A program made the position numbers and the translations under genes. Below the pieces are notes generated by a model. That model was not told where the DNA came from. It worked only from the letters and a program-made list of their open reading frames with translations, and made no database searches. A stretch of 64,000 bases of DNA from an uncultured Aquimarina sp. (GTDB lineage Bacteria > Bacteroidota > Bacteroidia > Flavobacteriales > Flavobacteriaceae), in NCBI GenBank assembly GCA_947498815.1, contig CANMLU010000010.1, forward strand, positions 62,001-126,000, given 5' to 3'. Below are positions 38,458-46,712 of this stretch, piece by piece; the first letter of the stretch is position 1; every line of letters starts with the position of its first letter.

Positions 38458-40356
38458 TTATACTAGTTGATAATTGTTGTCGTGGTTGATTTTTATAATT
38501 TGATGAGCATTCATCTCACGTAGGACTTCCAGAGTTGAGTCTTCGGGATATTCTAACTTGGATAACAAATCTCTTGAAGATAATTTTTTTTCTTGTAATA
38601 GCCTGATAATATCTTCTCGAATTTTATCAACGTCAATTTTTTCTTGGTTTTTATTCTTTTGAATACAGAAGTTGCAAATACCACAGTCATTATCCGATAC
38701 TTCTCCAAAATAACGTAGTAATTGCTTGCTTTTGCATGTCGTATTGTTTTCTGTAAATTGAAGTATTGCCTTTATTTTTTCCTTTTTAGAGTCGTTTTGC
38801 TCTATAAGATGGTGCTTAATTCTATGAATAGTATGCTCATCTTCTCTTGGAACCAGAAAAATCACTTCGGCATCCGATTGGGTATGCTTAAATTCTAGCA
38901 AATTTGCCTCTTGCAAATTTTGAAGCGTTTGTATTACTTTCCCTTCAGAGGTGCTTGCTTTTGATGCGATCTGCGCTATATTTATGGATACTTCATCATC
39001 AAAAATTCCTCCATAGGTCCTTAAAATTGCTTTGGTAACCAATTCATATTTTTGATTTTTCTCAAGATATTCCAGTAAATGATTTCCTGTGGTCAAAACA
39101 TGAATACTAGTTTTTTGAGTAAACCGCTGTGTGAACCTTATGACTCCACAACGATCTAAAAACTGAATAGCATTGTAGGTGATTAGAGTTTGTAATTGAT
39201 ATGTTTTACAGAATGTGTTGAAGTTAAATTCGTGAGCGGTTTGCTCTCCTTCACCATATGAAATTTGAAAATAGTTAGATAGTTTTCTGTATACAAGTTT
39301 TACGTTATCGGTATCTGGCAGTACTTTAATAAATTGATTGTGCAGTTTGTTTGCATCATTTTTGTTTTTTAAAAGAAAAGCAAAAGATTGTTTTCCGTCA
39401 CGACCCGCTCTTCCTGCTTCTTGAAAATAGCTTTCAATACTTTCTGGGATATTGTAATGAATCACTGTGCGAACGTTGGGCTTGTCTATACCCATTCCAA
39501 ACGCACTTGTGGCAACCATGATTCTTATTTCTTCTGATAGCCATTGCTTAAACCTTTTTGTCTTTTCCCTGGCATCAACCCCACCATGATAGTACGTTGC
39601 CAAATAACCACCTGCGTTTAGAAAATCACTCAACTCTACGGCAGATTTTCTGTTTCGAACATAAACAATTGAGGTCCCCTGGTATTTTTTTAGAATTTCT
39701 GTAAGCTTGTAATTTTTGTCTTCTACGTTTTCTGTTCGATATCCCAAATTGGATCTAAAAAACGATTGTTTAAATAATTTGGGTTGAAAAAGATCTAATT
39801 CTGTTATGATATCATCAACTACTTTGTTCGTTGCTGATGCCGTGAGTCCAATAATCGGTACAGATGGATGTATTTCTCTTAGGATTTTTATTTTTTTATA
39901 AGAAGGTCTGAAATCATTTCCCCATTGAGAGATGCAATGTGCTTCATCAACCGCAATAAGGTTAATATTCATTTGTTTTAACCGTTCCTGTACAATGTCT
40001 TGTTGAAGCCTTTCTGGAGAGAGGTATAAAAATTTGTAATTCCCATAAATACAATTATCCAGTAATGTATCTAATTCTGTGTATTTAATTCCGCTAGGCA
40101 GTGCAATTGCTTTTATGTCTTTTTGCTGAAGGTTTTGTACCTGATCTTGCATTAAAGCAATCAATGGTGAAATTACGACACAGATGCCTTCTTTAAGCAA
40201 TGCAGGGATTTGAAAACAAATTGATTTTCCACCTCCCGTTGGTAATAAGGCAAAAGTGTCTTCTCCATCCATAACTGAAGCAATAATTTCTTCCTGCAAA
40301 GGCTTAAAACTATCATAGTTCCAGTATTTCTGTAATATTTGAAGGGAAGACTCCAC
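38458..40356 (-). CDS. recQ: RecQ-family ATP-dependent DNA helicase
   Basis: 632 aa. Motif I is PTGGGKSICFQIP, motif II VDEAHCISQWGNDFRPSY, motif V/VI ATSAFGMGIDKPNVR and QEAGRAGRDG. The RecQ-Ct zinc site uses four cysteines (CKSKQLLRYFGEVSDNDCGICNFC). After it comes a short helical or winged-helix end (about 575-632) rather than a clear HRDC domain, so this is a variant RecQ. It unwinds DNA 3' to 5' in recombination and replication repair. Three bases separate it from the upstream AAA ATPase gene, four from fmt. Confidence 0.93.
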   Translation of the reverse strand: MESSLQILQKYWNYDSFKPLQEEIIASVMDGEDTFALLPTGGGKSICFQIPALLKEGICVVISPLIALMQDQVQNLQQKDIKAIALPSGIKYTELDTLLDNCIYGNYKFLYLSPERLQQDIVQERLKQMNINLIAVDEAHCISQWGNDFRPSYKKIKILREIHPSVPIIGLTASATNKVVDDIITELDLFQPKLFKQSFFRSNLGYRTENVEDKNYKLTEILKKYQGTSIVYVRNRKSAVELSDFLNAGGYLATYYHGGVDAREKTKRFKQWLSEEIRIMVATSAFGMGIDKPNVRTVIHYNIPESIESYFQEAGRAGRDGKQSFAFLLKNKNDANKLHNQFIKVLPDTDNVKLVYRKLSNYFQISYGEGEQTAHEFNFNTFCKTYQLQTLITYNAIQFLDRCGVIRFTQRFTQKTSIHVLTTGNHLLEYLEKNQKYELVTKAILRTYGGIFDDEVSINIAQIASKASTSEGKVIQTLQNLQEANLLEFKHTQSDAEVIFLVPREDEHTIHRIKHHLIEQNDSKKEKIKAILQFTENNTTCKSKQLLRYFGEVSDNDCGICNFCIQKNKNQEKIDVDKIREDIIRLLQEKKLSSRDLLSKLEYPEDSTLEVLREMNAHQIIKINHDNNYQLV

Positions 40357-40359
40357 AGG

Positions 40360-40917
40360 TTATTTTATTATGTTTAAGATGAAATCGTTACGTTCTTGTA
40401 CAGTTCCAAAAGGTACTTCAATACAATGATATCCCAATTTTGTGTAGGTATCATGCAGGTGATGATGAATTTCCTCTGCCTGCTCAAAACTTTCATAACG
40501 CTGATCATCCGATACATAAATTTCTTTCCAGGGTGGCAACAAAAAGATATGATCATAAACATGATCTTTACAGACATTAACAAAATGTTCTTCGTATGGT
40601 TGGTCGAAATAGTCCATATATGCCAAAACATCGGGGATACCTCTGTCATAAAAGACAATGTCCTTATCTATAGACTGTGCATCCTTAAATTGTTGCAATC
40701 TCCCGTTAAGGATGAGTGTATTAAATTTATAAGGGTCCGAGACAGATACTATAGGATTTGATATGATAGTCGTGGAATCATCATTTTCTTTTGCTTCCTG
40801 TGTCATACTGCGTATAATTTCGTGAAAGCAGAAAAAATTGGTGTTTTCAAGTTTGACGATAACAGAAGTCTTACCGGTTCCGGGAGCTCCTGTAATTACA
40901 ATTCTTTTCTTTGTCAA
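40360..40917 (-). CDS. AAA-family P-loop ATPase (NadR kinase-like)
   Basis: 185 aa. Walker A GAPGTGKTS (about 10-18) and a Walker B-like strand DIVFYDRGIPDVLAYMDYF (about 86-104), followed by HIFLLPPWKEIY and a helical lid with RYESFEQAEEIHHHL. This is the small AAA_28 group related to the NadR kinase domain, which may phosphorylate a small molecule. Substrate unknown. First gene of the three-gene operon with recQ and fmt, so possibly involved in nucleotide or repair metabolism; that is only context. Confidence 0.85.
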   Translation of the reverse strand: MTKKRIVITGAPGTGKTSVIVKLENTNFFCFHEIIRSMTQEAKENDDSTTIISNPIVSVSDPYKFNTLILNGRLQQFKDAQSIDKDIVFYDRGIPDVLAYMDYFDQPYEEHFVNVCKDHVYDHIFLLPPWKEIYVSDDQRYESFEQAEEIHHHLHDTYTKLGYHCIEVPFGTVQERNDFILNIIK

Positions 40918-41097
40918 AGTAATTATTTTGATACAAATTTCGGAATTATAAAGGGATTATGAAAATAGTATTAATAGAACTATAAAGCTCTGTTAAAGTT
41001 CAATTTGAAAAACTGAATTTTTAGTAACTTCAGTAGCTATTCAATAGCATTTGATTTATTTAGACTAGTTAAATACAAATCTTTAAAACTAAAACTC

Positions 41098-41559
41098 ATG
41101 CCGGTTTACAATTTAAAAATTAATGGACAGTCTCATGCTATAGAGGCTGATCAGGATACCCCGCTTTTATGGGTGCTTAGAGACCATTTGGATATGGTAG
41201 GCACCAAATTTGGCTGTGGTGTTGGCCAATGTGGGGCTTGCACTGTTCATATCGATGGATCAGCAACACGTAGCTGCTTACTTCAAGTTTCAATGGTCGA
41301 AAATTCTGAGATCACCACTATAGAAGGAGTCTCTGAAGATGCTTCACATCCCGTGCAACAAGCCTGGAAAGAGATTGATGTTCCGCAATGTGGATATTGC
41401 CAGGCAGGACAAATAATGTCTGCTACCGCCTTCTTAAAAGAAAATGCCAACCCGAGCAAATCCGAAATTAGAGATGCCATGAGTGGAAATATATGTAGAT
41501 GTGCATCTTATAATAGAATTGAAAAGGCCGTAGAGCTTGCTGCCAGTAAAATGAGCTAA
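41098..41559 (+). CDS. (2Fe-2S) subunit of a molybdenum hydroxylase (isoquinoline 1-oxidoreductase alpha-like)
   Basis: 153 aa, standard for small Fe-S subunits. The plant-ferredoxin-type cluster uses CGVGQCGACTVHIDG (about 40-54) plus a Cys near 62. The second cluster, in the helical domain, uses CGYCQAGQIM and CRC (GNICRCASYNRI). It passes electrons from the molybdenum centre of the next subunit to an acceptor. No signal peptide: it is expected to be co-exported with its Tat-signal-bearing partner. First gene of the operon, 20 bases before the catalytic subunit gene. Confidence 0.95.
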   Translation: MPVYNLKINGQSHAIEADQDTPLLWVLRDHLDMVGTKFGCGVGQCGACTVHIDGSATRSCLLQVSMVENSEITTIEGVSEDASHPVQQAWKEIDVPQCGYCQAGQIMSATAFLKENANPSKSEIRDAMSGNICRCASYNRIEKAVELAASKMS

Positions 41560-41579
41560 CCAATTTAAATCCTCACAAA

Positions 41580-43733
41580 ATGAAAAATAATATACTGCCT
41601 TCTGTAAGTAGAAGGTCCTTTATAAGAACCTCGGCATTAGCCGGTGGAGGAATGTTGATAGGATTTAACCTATTTCAGGCCTGTAAACCAGAAGCTGCAC
41701 CTCCTGTAGATATCGCTCAATTAAATTTTAATGATTTTAACGCATTCATTAAAATAGCCGATAATGGTATGGTGACTATATTTTCACCAAACCCAGAAAT
41801 AGGGCAAGGTGTTAAGACATCAATGCCAATGCTTATTGCCGAAGAATTGGATGTATCATGGGATAATGTCCATGTTGTACAAGGGGCATTGGATACCAAA
41901 AATTTTACTCGTCAGGTGGCCGGTGGAAGCCAATCTTTAAGACATGGTTGGGAGCCCCTTCGTCAAACAGGAGCTACAGCTAGGCAGATGCTTATTAATG
42001 CTGCAGCTACCAAATGGGGAGTAGACGCCTCGACTTGTAAAACTGAAAATGGAGTTATTAGTAATGCAAATGGTGATAAACTTGGATATGGCGATGTCGT
42101 TAAAGAGGCCGCCGCTCTGGAAGTTCCCGAAAATGTATCCTTAAAAGATCCAAAAGATTTTAAGATCATAGGAAAAGATGCCAGTAATGTAGATATCGAT
42201 GAGATTATTACTGGAAAACCGCTGTTTGGACTTGATTATAAAGAAGAAGGAATGATGTATGCTGTGGTACTAAGACCGCCTTCTTTTGGGAAAAAATTAG
42301 CGGATTTTGATGCTACCGAGACCAAAGCAATTGCGGGAGTGCATGATGTGGTGAAATTTGGAGATAAAGTCGCCGTTTTGGCAAAAGATACCTGGACCGC
42401 AATGAAGGGCAAAAAGGCTTTAAAAGCAAATTGGACTTCTGACTCTAAGTTAGAAAGTACAGAAGAACATGATAAGATTCTTACTGGCCTTCTTAATGGT
42501 AAAGAATTTAATACGCTTAGAGAAGATGGAGATGTGAAAAAAGCTTTTACAGCTGCCGATCAAGTGATCGAACGTACTTATGAATCTCCGTTTTTACCTC
42601 ATAACTGTATGGAACCCATGAATTTCTTTGCCGATGTTACTGCAGAAAAGGTTCGCTTGGTTGGCCCTATACAGACACCTGCCGGTACGGCAAGGCGAGT
42701 TGCAGAATTGTTAGAACGAAAGCCAGAAGATGTCTCAGTAGAAATGACGCGAATGGGGGGCGGTTTTGGAAGACGACTATATGGGGATTTTGCTTTAGAA
42801 GCTGCCGAAATATCAAAATTGGCGCAAAAACCGATTAAAGTGGTGTATTCCAGAGAAGATGATATGGGGGCTGGGATTTATAGACCTGCAATAAAATATA
42901 GAATCAGCGCATCTATCAAAGATGGTAAAATAACTGGATATCATCTAAAAGAAGCTTCGATAAATTCAAATATGTACGGACTAATTCCTAATTTTTTCCC
43001 GGCAGGTGCTGTCGAAAATTATAAGGTGGACGTAGCTAGTTATGACAGTAAAATTACAACGGGAGCCTGGAGAGCACCATATACGAATTTCTTATCCTTT
43101 GCCGAGCAAAGTTTCTTTGATGAAGTAGCAGAAATTCTTGAAATTGACCGAATTAAACTTCGACTGGATTTACTGCAAAAAGTAAAAGGAACTACAGATG
43201 AAAGAATTCAATATTCTCCCGAAAGGTTAGAGAATGTAATTAAAGTAGCAGTTGATAAATCCGGATGGGGTAAAGCAAAAGAAGGAGTATACCAAGGTTT
43301 TAGTGCATACTATTGTCATAACACACATGTGGCCGAAGTTGCCGAGGTAGTATTGGAAAATGATAACCCCGTAGTTAAGAAAGTTATCTGTGTGGTAGAT
43401 TGCGGAATTGTAGTAAATCCTTTAGGAGCCAAAAATCAAATTGAAGGAGGAGTTATTGATGGTGTTGGTCATGCGATGTATGGTGATTTTTCATTTAAGG
43501 ATGGAGAGCCACAAGATAAAAACTTTAATACATACCGTTTAATACGAATGAATGAAACACCAGTAGTGGAAACTCATTTTATTGAAAGCGATATTGCACC
43601 AACAGGACTAGGTGAGCCAACTTTACCACCAGCAGGTGCCGCGGTGGCAAATGCAATTAAAGCTGCCAAAGGTATACGTTTGTATAAGCAACCATTTATT
43701 AAACATATGAAAACCAAAGTTCCTTTGGGATAA
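41580..43733 (+). CDS. Molybdopterin-binding catalytic subunit, xanthine dehydrogenase family (IorB-like)
   Basis: 717 aa. A Tat signal SRRSFIRTSALAGGG (about 9-23) predicts export of the folded enzyme. The domain order is that of IorB: N-terminal NIAQ-type segment, aldehyde oxidase a/b hammerhead near 205-300, then the cofactor-binding domain with RMGGGFGRRLYGDF (about 390-403), TGAWRAP, and GLGEPTLPPAGAAVANAI with the conserved catalytic Glu at about 680. It hydroxylates a heterocycle or aldehyde with water as oxygen source. There is no FAD subunit gene, so electrons probably go to a cytochrome or quinone. Confidence 0.93.
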   Translation: MKNNILPSVSRRSFIRTSALAGGGMLIGFNLFQACKPEAAPPVDIAQLNFNDFNAFIKIADNGMVTIFSPNPEIGQGVKTSMPMLIAEELDVSWDNVHVVQGALDTKNFTRQVAGGSQSLRHGWEPLRQTGATARQMLINAAATKWGVDASTCKTENGVISNANGDKLGYGDVVKEAAALEVPENVSLKDPKDFKIIGKDASNVDIDEIITGKPLFGLDYKEEGMMYAVVLRPPSFGKKLADFDATETKAIAGVHDVVKFGDKVAVLAKDTWTAMKGKKALKANWTSDSKLESTEEHDKILTGLLNGKEFNTLREDGDVKKAFTAADQVIERTYESPFLPHNCMEPMNFFADVTAEKVRLVGPIQTPAGTARRVAELLERKPEDVSVEMTRMGGGFGRRLYGDFALEAAEISKLAQKPIKVVYSREDDMGAGIYRPAIKYRISASIKDGKITGYHLKEASINSNMYGLIPNFFPAGAVENYKVDVASYDSKITTGAWRAPYTNFLSFAEQSFFDEVAEILEIDRIKLRLDLLQKVKGTTDERIQYSPERLENVIKVAVDKSGWGKAKEGVYQGFSAYYCHNTHVAEVAEVVLENDNPVVKKVICVVDCGIVVNPLGAKNQIEGGVIDGVGHAMYGDFSFKDGEPQDKNFNTYRLIRMNETPVVETHFIESDIAPTGLGEPTLPPAGAAVANAIKAAKGIRLYKQPFIKHMKTKVPLG

Positions 43734-43742
43734 TAGTGTTAT

Positions 43743-44813
43743 ATGACAAACGAATTCAAAGAAATTATTGAAGCTTACAGTATTGCCAAACAGCAGGGCT
43801 TACCTGCTGTTATGGCTACTGTTGTTGATGTTGAAGGCTCTTCGTATCGAAGACCCGGAGTGGGAATGCTTATTTTTCAAAACGGAAAAGCCGTAGGGGC
43901 TGTAAGCGGAGGATGTGTAGAGAAAGAAGTACTGCGGCAGGCACAATCTGTATTTGAGACTGGAAATCCAAAAATGATGACCTACGATGGCAAATATCGA
44001 TTGGGTTGTGAAGGATTATTGTATATATTAATTGAGATTTTCAATATCAGTAATGACGGTATTAAAGGGATACAACAACACCTGAAATCAAGAATACCTT
44101 TTAGAATCGAATCTTTTTACTCAAAAGAAGAAGGGCGTGTCCACGGTATGGGTTCTGTGGTTCAATTTGAAGAACAGCAAAAGTTTTCTTTCTGTGATGA
44201 AGTATCTGTCTTTGATCATCGTAAAGTAGCATCTTTAATGTGTTTTCAACGTGAAATGCAACCCTGTTTTAGATTAATAATTATAGGAGCAGAGCATGAT
44301 GCCACGAAATTGTGCGAATTAGCAGCCGTTACCGGTTGGGAGGTTGAGGTGATATGTTCTCCAAAAACTTCAAAGAAAATAGAAGAGTTTCCTGGAGCGG
44401 TGGCCTTGATAAAAAGTACACCTGAAGATTTGAATATTAAGAATGTGGATCGCCAAACTGCTGTGGTTTTGATGACCCATAATTTTGCCAAGGATTTATT
44501 ATATCTTCAAGCTATAAAGGATTATATACCAGTATATATTGGCCTGTTAGGACCTGCAAGACGCAGAGAAAAATTGCTTTCGGCATTTATAGAGTATTTT
44601 CCTGATGTTACCGATGAGTTTATGGATTTAGTACATGGTCCGGCAGGATTAAATCTGGGTGCAGAAACTCCTCAAGAGATTGCTATTGCAATTATTGCCG
44701 AAATTTTATCTGTAATTAGAGGTCAAAAACCAATACCTTTAAGTGAAAAGAAAGGCGCAATCCACGATGATCCAAAAAGGAAAAATATAGATGTCTCCTC
44801 AATCAAAACCTAA
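43743..44813 (+). CDS. XdhC/CoxI-family maturation protein
   Basis: 356 aa. The N-terminal XdhC_CoxI domain has VEGSSYRRPGVGML and GAVSGGCVEKEVL (about 28-70). The C-terminal Rossmann-like domain begins at LIIIGAEHDA (about 178) and ends with GLNLGAETPQEIAIAIIAEIL. XdhC binds and sulfurates the molybdenum cofactor before insertion into the hydroxylase. It starts 9 bases after the catalytic subunit and overlaps the MocA-like gene by 23 bases, consistent with a coupled maturation module. Confidence 0.95.
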   Translation: MTNEFKEIIEAYSIAKQQGLPAVMATVVDVEGSSYRRPGVGMLIFQNGKAVGAVSGGCVEKEVLRQAQSVFETGNPKMMTYDGKYRLGCEGLLYILIEIFNISNDGIKGIQQHLKSRIPFRIESFYSKEEGRVHGMGSVVQFEEQQKFSFCDEVSVFDHRKVASLMCFQREMQPCFRLIIIGAEHDATKLCELAAVTGWEVEVICSPKTSKKIEEFPGAVALIKSTPEDLNIKNVDRQTAVVLMTHNFAKDLLYLQAIKDYIPVYIGLLGPARRREKLLSAFIEYFPDVTDEFMDLVHGPAGLNLGAETPQEIAIAIIAEILSVIRGQKPIPLSEKKGAIHDDPKRKNIDVSSIKT

Positions 44814-45405
44814 AATAGCACAACTTATTCTTGCAGCAGGTTCATCAAGTAGAATGGGTAGACCAAAACAAATATTGCCATGGAAGGATACCACCTTAAT
44901 AGGAAGTGCTATTGAAAAATCCCTGTTATTAAAAGAAGTGACGACCTATGTTGTTTTAGGAGCTAATTATGATTTGATTTATAATGAGATTAAAGATTTG
45001 CCTATTACTGTACTCAATAATGTGGATTGGCAATTGGGGATGGGATCTTCAATACAATACGGAATTAACTGGATACAACAAGACAAGTTGTCGTATGATG
45101 CTGTCTTAATTTCATTAGTGGATCAACCATTGATAGAAATCTCTCATTTTAATGATTTGATTATAACATTCAAGAACACGTCGAATCCAATAGTTGCGTC
45201 AGATTTAGGAGACAGAATAGGAGTGCCTGCACTATTTGATAAATCTATTTTTAATGAGTTGGCAACTTTGAAAGAAGATTTTGGGGCTAGGCATCTTATT
45301 AAAAAATACAAGAATCAGGTCACCAGTATACCTGTTATAGAGGGGGCTGACATAGATACCATAGAACAATATTATGACATGATTCGTGACGAATCTTTGA
45401 AGTAA
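44791..45405 (+). CDS. MocA/MobA-like molybdenum cofactor nucleotidyltransferase
   Basis: 204 aa. LAAGSSSRMGRPKQILPW (about 12-29) is the nucleotide-binding signature of NTP transferases of the MobA/MocA group, and SLVDQPLI (about 108-115) holds the metal-binding Asp. RPKQ and the pairing with XdhC favour a MocA type that makes molybdopterin cytosine dinucleotide, the form used by IorAB-type hydroxylases. Overlaps xdhC and is followed immediately by a long inverted repeat. Confidence 0.9.
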   Translation: MSPQSKPKIAQLILAAGSSSRMGRPKQILPWKDTTLIGSAIEKSLLLKEVTTYVVLGANYDLIYNEIKDLPITVLNNVDWQLGMGSSIQYGINWIQQDKLSYDAVLISLVDQPLIEISHFNDLIITFKNTSNPIVASDLGDRIGVPALFDKSIFNELATLKEDFGARHLIKKYKNQVTSIPVIEGADIDTIEQYYDMIRDESLK

Positions 45406-45473
45406 TACCATTTACCCTTTGAATTTACTGGAAAAGAACATTTTATTGCAGTAAATTCAAAGGGTAAATGGTA
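45406..45473. repeat. Perfect 25-bp inverted repeat after the molybdenum hydroxylase operon
   Basis: The left arm (45406-45430, starting TACCATTTACCC) and right arm (45449-45473, ending GGGTAAATGGTA) are exact reverse complements over 25 bp, with an 18-nt loop and a short A-run after. It begins right after the stop codon of the MocA-like gene. It may be an unusually long terminator or an inserted palindromic repeat. Confidence 0.85.
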
Positions 45474-45517
45474 AAAAACTATATAATTTTCTACTTTATT
45501 TTATCAATCGTAACACC

Positions 45518-45525
45518 TATCTTTG
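45518..45525 (+). promoter_or_regulatory. -7 box upstream of the DUF493 gene
   Basis: TATCTTTG is an exact TAnnTTTG match 26 bases before the ATG at 45552. No good TTG lies 19-21 bases upstream (the region reads TTTA/TTTT), so only the -7 element is convincing. Confidence 0.45.
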
Positions 45526-45551
45526 GCTCGAATTTTGCCATGAAATAGGAT

Positions 45552-45836
45552 ATGAAAGATCAAGATGAATTTTATAAAAAATTAAAAGCACAATTGGCCG
45601 ATACTGCACTTTGGCCGACGGCATATTTGTATAAATTTATAGTACCTACAGATAACACCAAAATAGTACAAATACAATCTATATTTGATAACCTTGGAGC
45701 TGTTATTAGCACTAAGCAATCTAAAAATGGAAAGTATACAAGTGTATCAATTAATGTAAGGATGAAGAATCCTGATCATGTAATTGTGAAGTACAAAGAA
45801 GTGGCTGTAAAGGTCGAAGGTGTCATTTCACTTTAA
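45552..45836 (+). CDS. DUF493 family protein
   Basis: 94 aa, one ferredoxin-like alpha/beta domain: LWPTAYLYKFIVPTD, then a helix, then KYTSVSINVRMKNPDHVIVKYKEVAVKVEGVISL. The DUF493 (YbeD-like) family shares this fold with regulatory ACT-type domains; its function is not established, though YbeD lies in the lipoate synthesis locus of E. coli. Here it stands alone between the inverted repeat and DUF4290. The ATG at 45552 follows a -7 box by 26 bases. Confidence 0.9.
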   Translation: MKDQDEFYKKLKAQLADTALWPTAYLYKFIVPTDNTKIVQIQSIFDNLGAVISTKQSKNGKYTSVSINVRMKNPDHVIVKYKEVAVKVEGVISL

Positions 45837-46023
45837 TGTCTTAGGGGTTATGGGTTAATTATTGAAATAACTTAGGTTTTCAATAAAGAATACGATTTAG
45901 GAAGTTTCTTTATTTTACTTTTAAAAACTGTCCTTACTTATTTTATTTTAGTATTTTGCGAAACGAATTATTTTTACTTCAGCAAAAGAAAAATAACTTC
46001 ACTTTTTTATTTTACATGTTATT

Positions 46024-46668
46024 ATGGATATCAACGATTTAGAATATAATACTGAGCGCGAAAAGCTCATCATTCCCGAATATGGTCGTCACTTACAAAA
46101 GATGATTAATTACACCGTAGCTATTACCGATAGAGAAGAGCGCAATAAAGTTGCAAAATCTATTATAGCAGTGATGGGTAATTTACAACCTCATTTACGT
46201 GATGTTGCAGAATTTCAGCATAAATTATGGGATCAATTATTTATCATGAGTGATTTTAAATTGGATGTTGATACTCCTTTTCCTGTATTGACCAAGGAAA
46301 AATTACAAGAAAGACCCGATCCTCTGGATTATCCTCAGAATTTTCCTAAATATCGTTTTTATGGTAATAATATCAAAAGAATGATTGATGTTGCAAATAG
46401 TTGGGAAGAAGGAGATTTAAAAAATGCGTTGACCTTAACCATCGCAAACCATATGAAGAAGTGTTACCTTAATTGGAATAAAGACACGGTAGAGGATAGC
46501 GTGATTTTTAATCACCTTTATGAGTTGAGTAATGGTAAAATCAACATGAAAGATAGCAAAGAAGATCTTACGGATTCTACAAACTTGTTGAGAGGTAAAA
46601 AGAAGAAACATACCAGTAGTAGTGGAGGCAAAAAGAATTACCGAAGCCGAGGTAAAAAACGTTACTAG
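46024..46668 (+). CDS. DUF4290 family protein
   Basis: 214 aa, with YNTEREKLIIPEYGRHLQKMI at the N-terminus, LQERPDPLDYPQNFPKYRFYGNNI in the middle and a basic Lys/Arg/Ser tail (RGKKKKHTSSSGGKKNYRSRGKKRY). The family is restricted to Bacteroidota and commonly sits beside murA, as here (44 bases upstream). The basic tail suggests binding to nucleic acid or another acidic partner; no function is established. Soluble and cytosolic. Confidence 0.93.
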   Translation: MDINDLEYNTEREKLIIPEYGRHLQKMINYTVAITDREERNKVAKSIIAVMGNLQPHLRDVAEFQHKLWDQLFIMSDFKLDVDTPFPVLTKEKLQERPDPLDYPQNFPKYRFYGNNIKRMIDVANSWEEGDLKNALTLTIANHMKKCYLNWNKDTVEDSVIFNHLYELSNGKINMKDSKEDLTDSTNLLRGKKKKHTSSSGGKKNYRSRGKKRY

Positions 46669-46712
46669 ATTTTACCAATTACAATTATTAACTACTAAAG
46701 ATTACTAACCAC

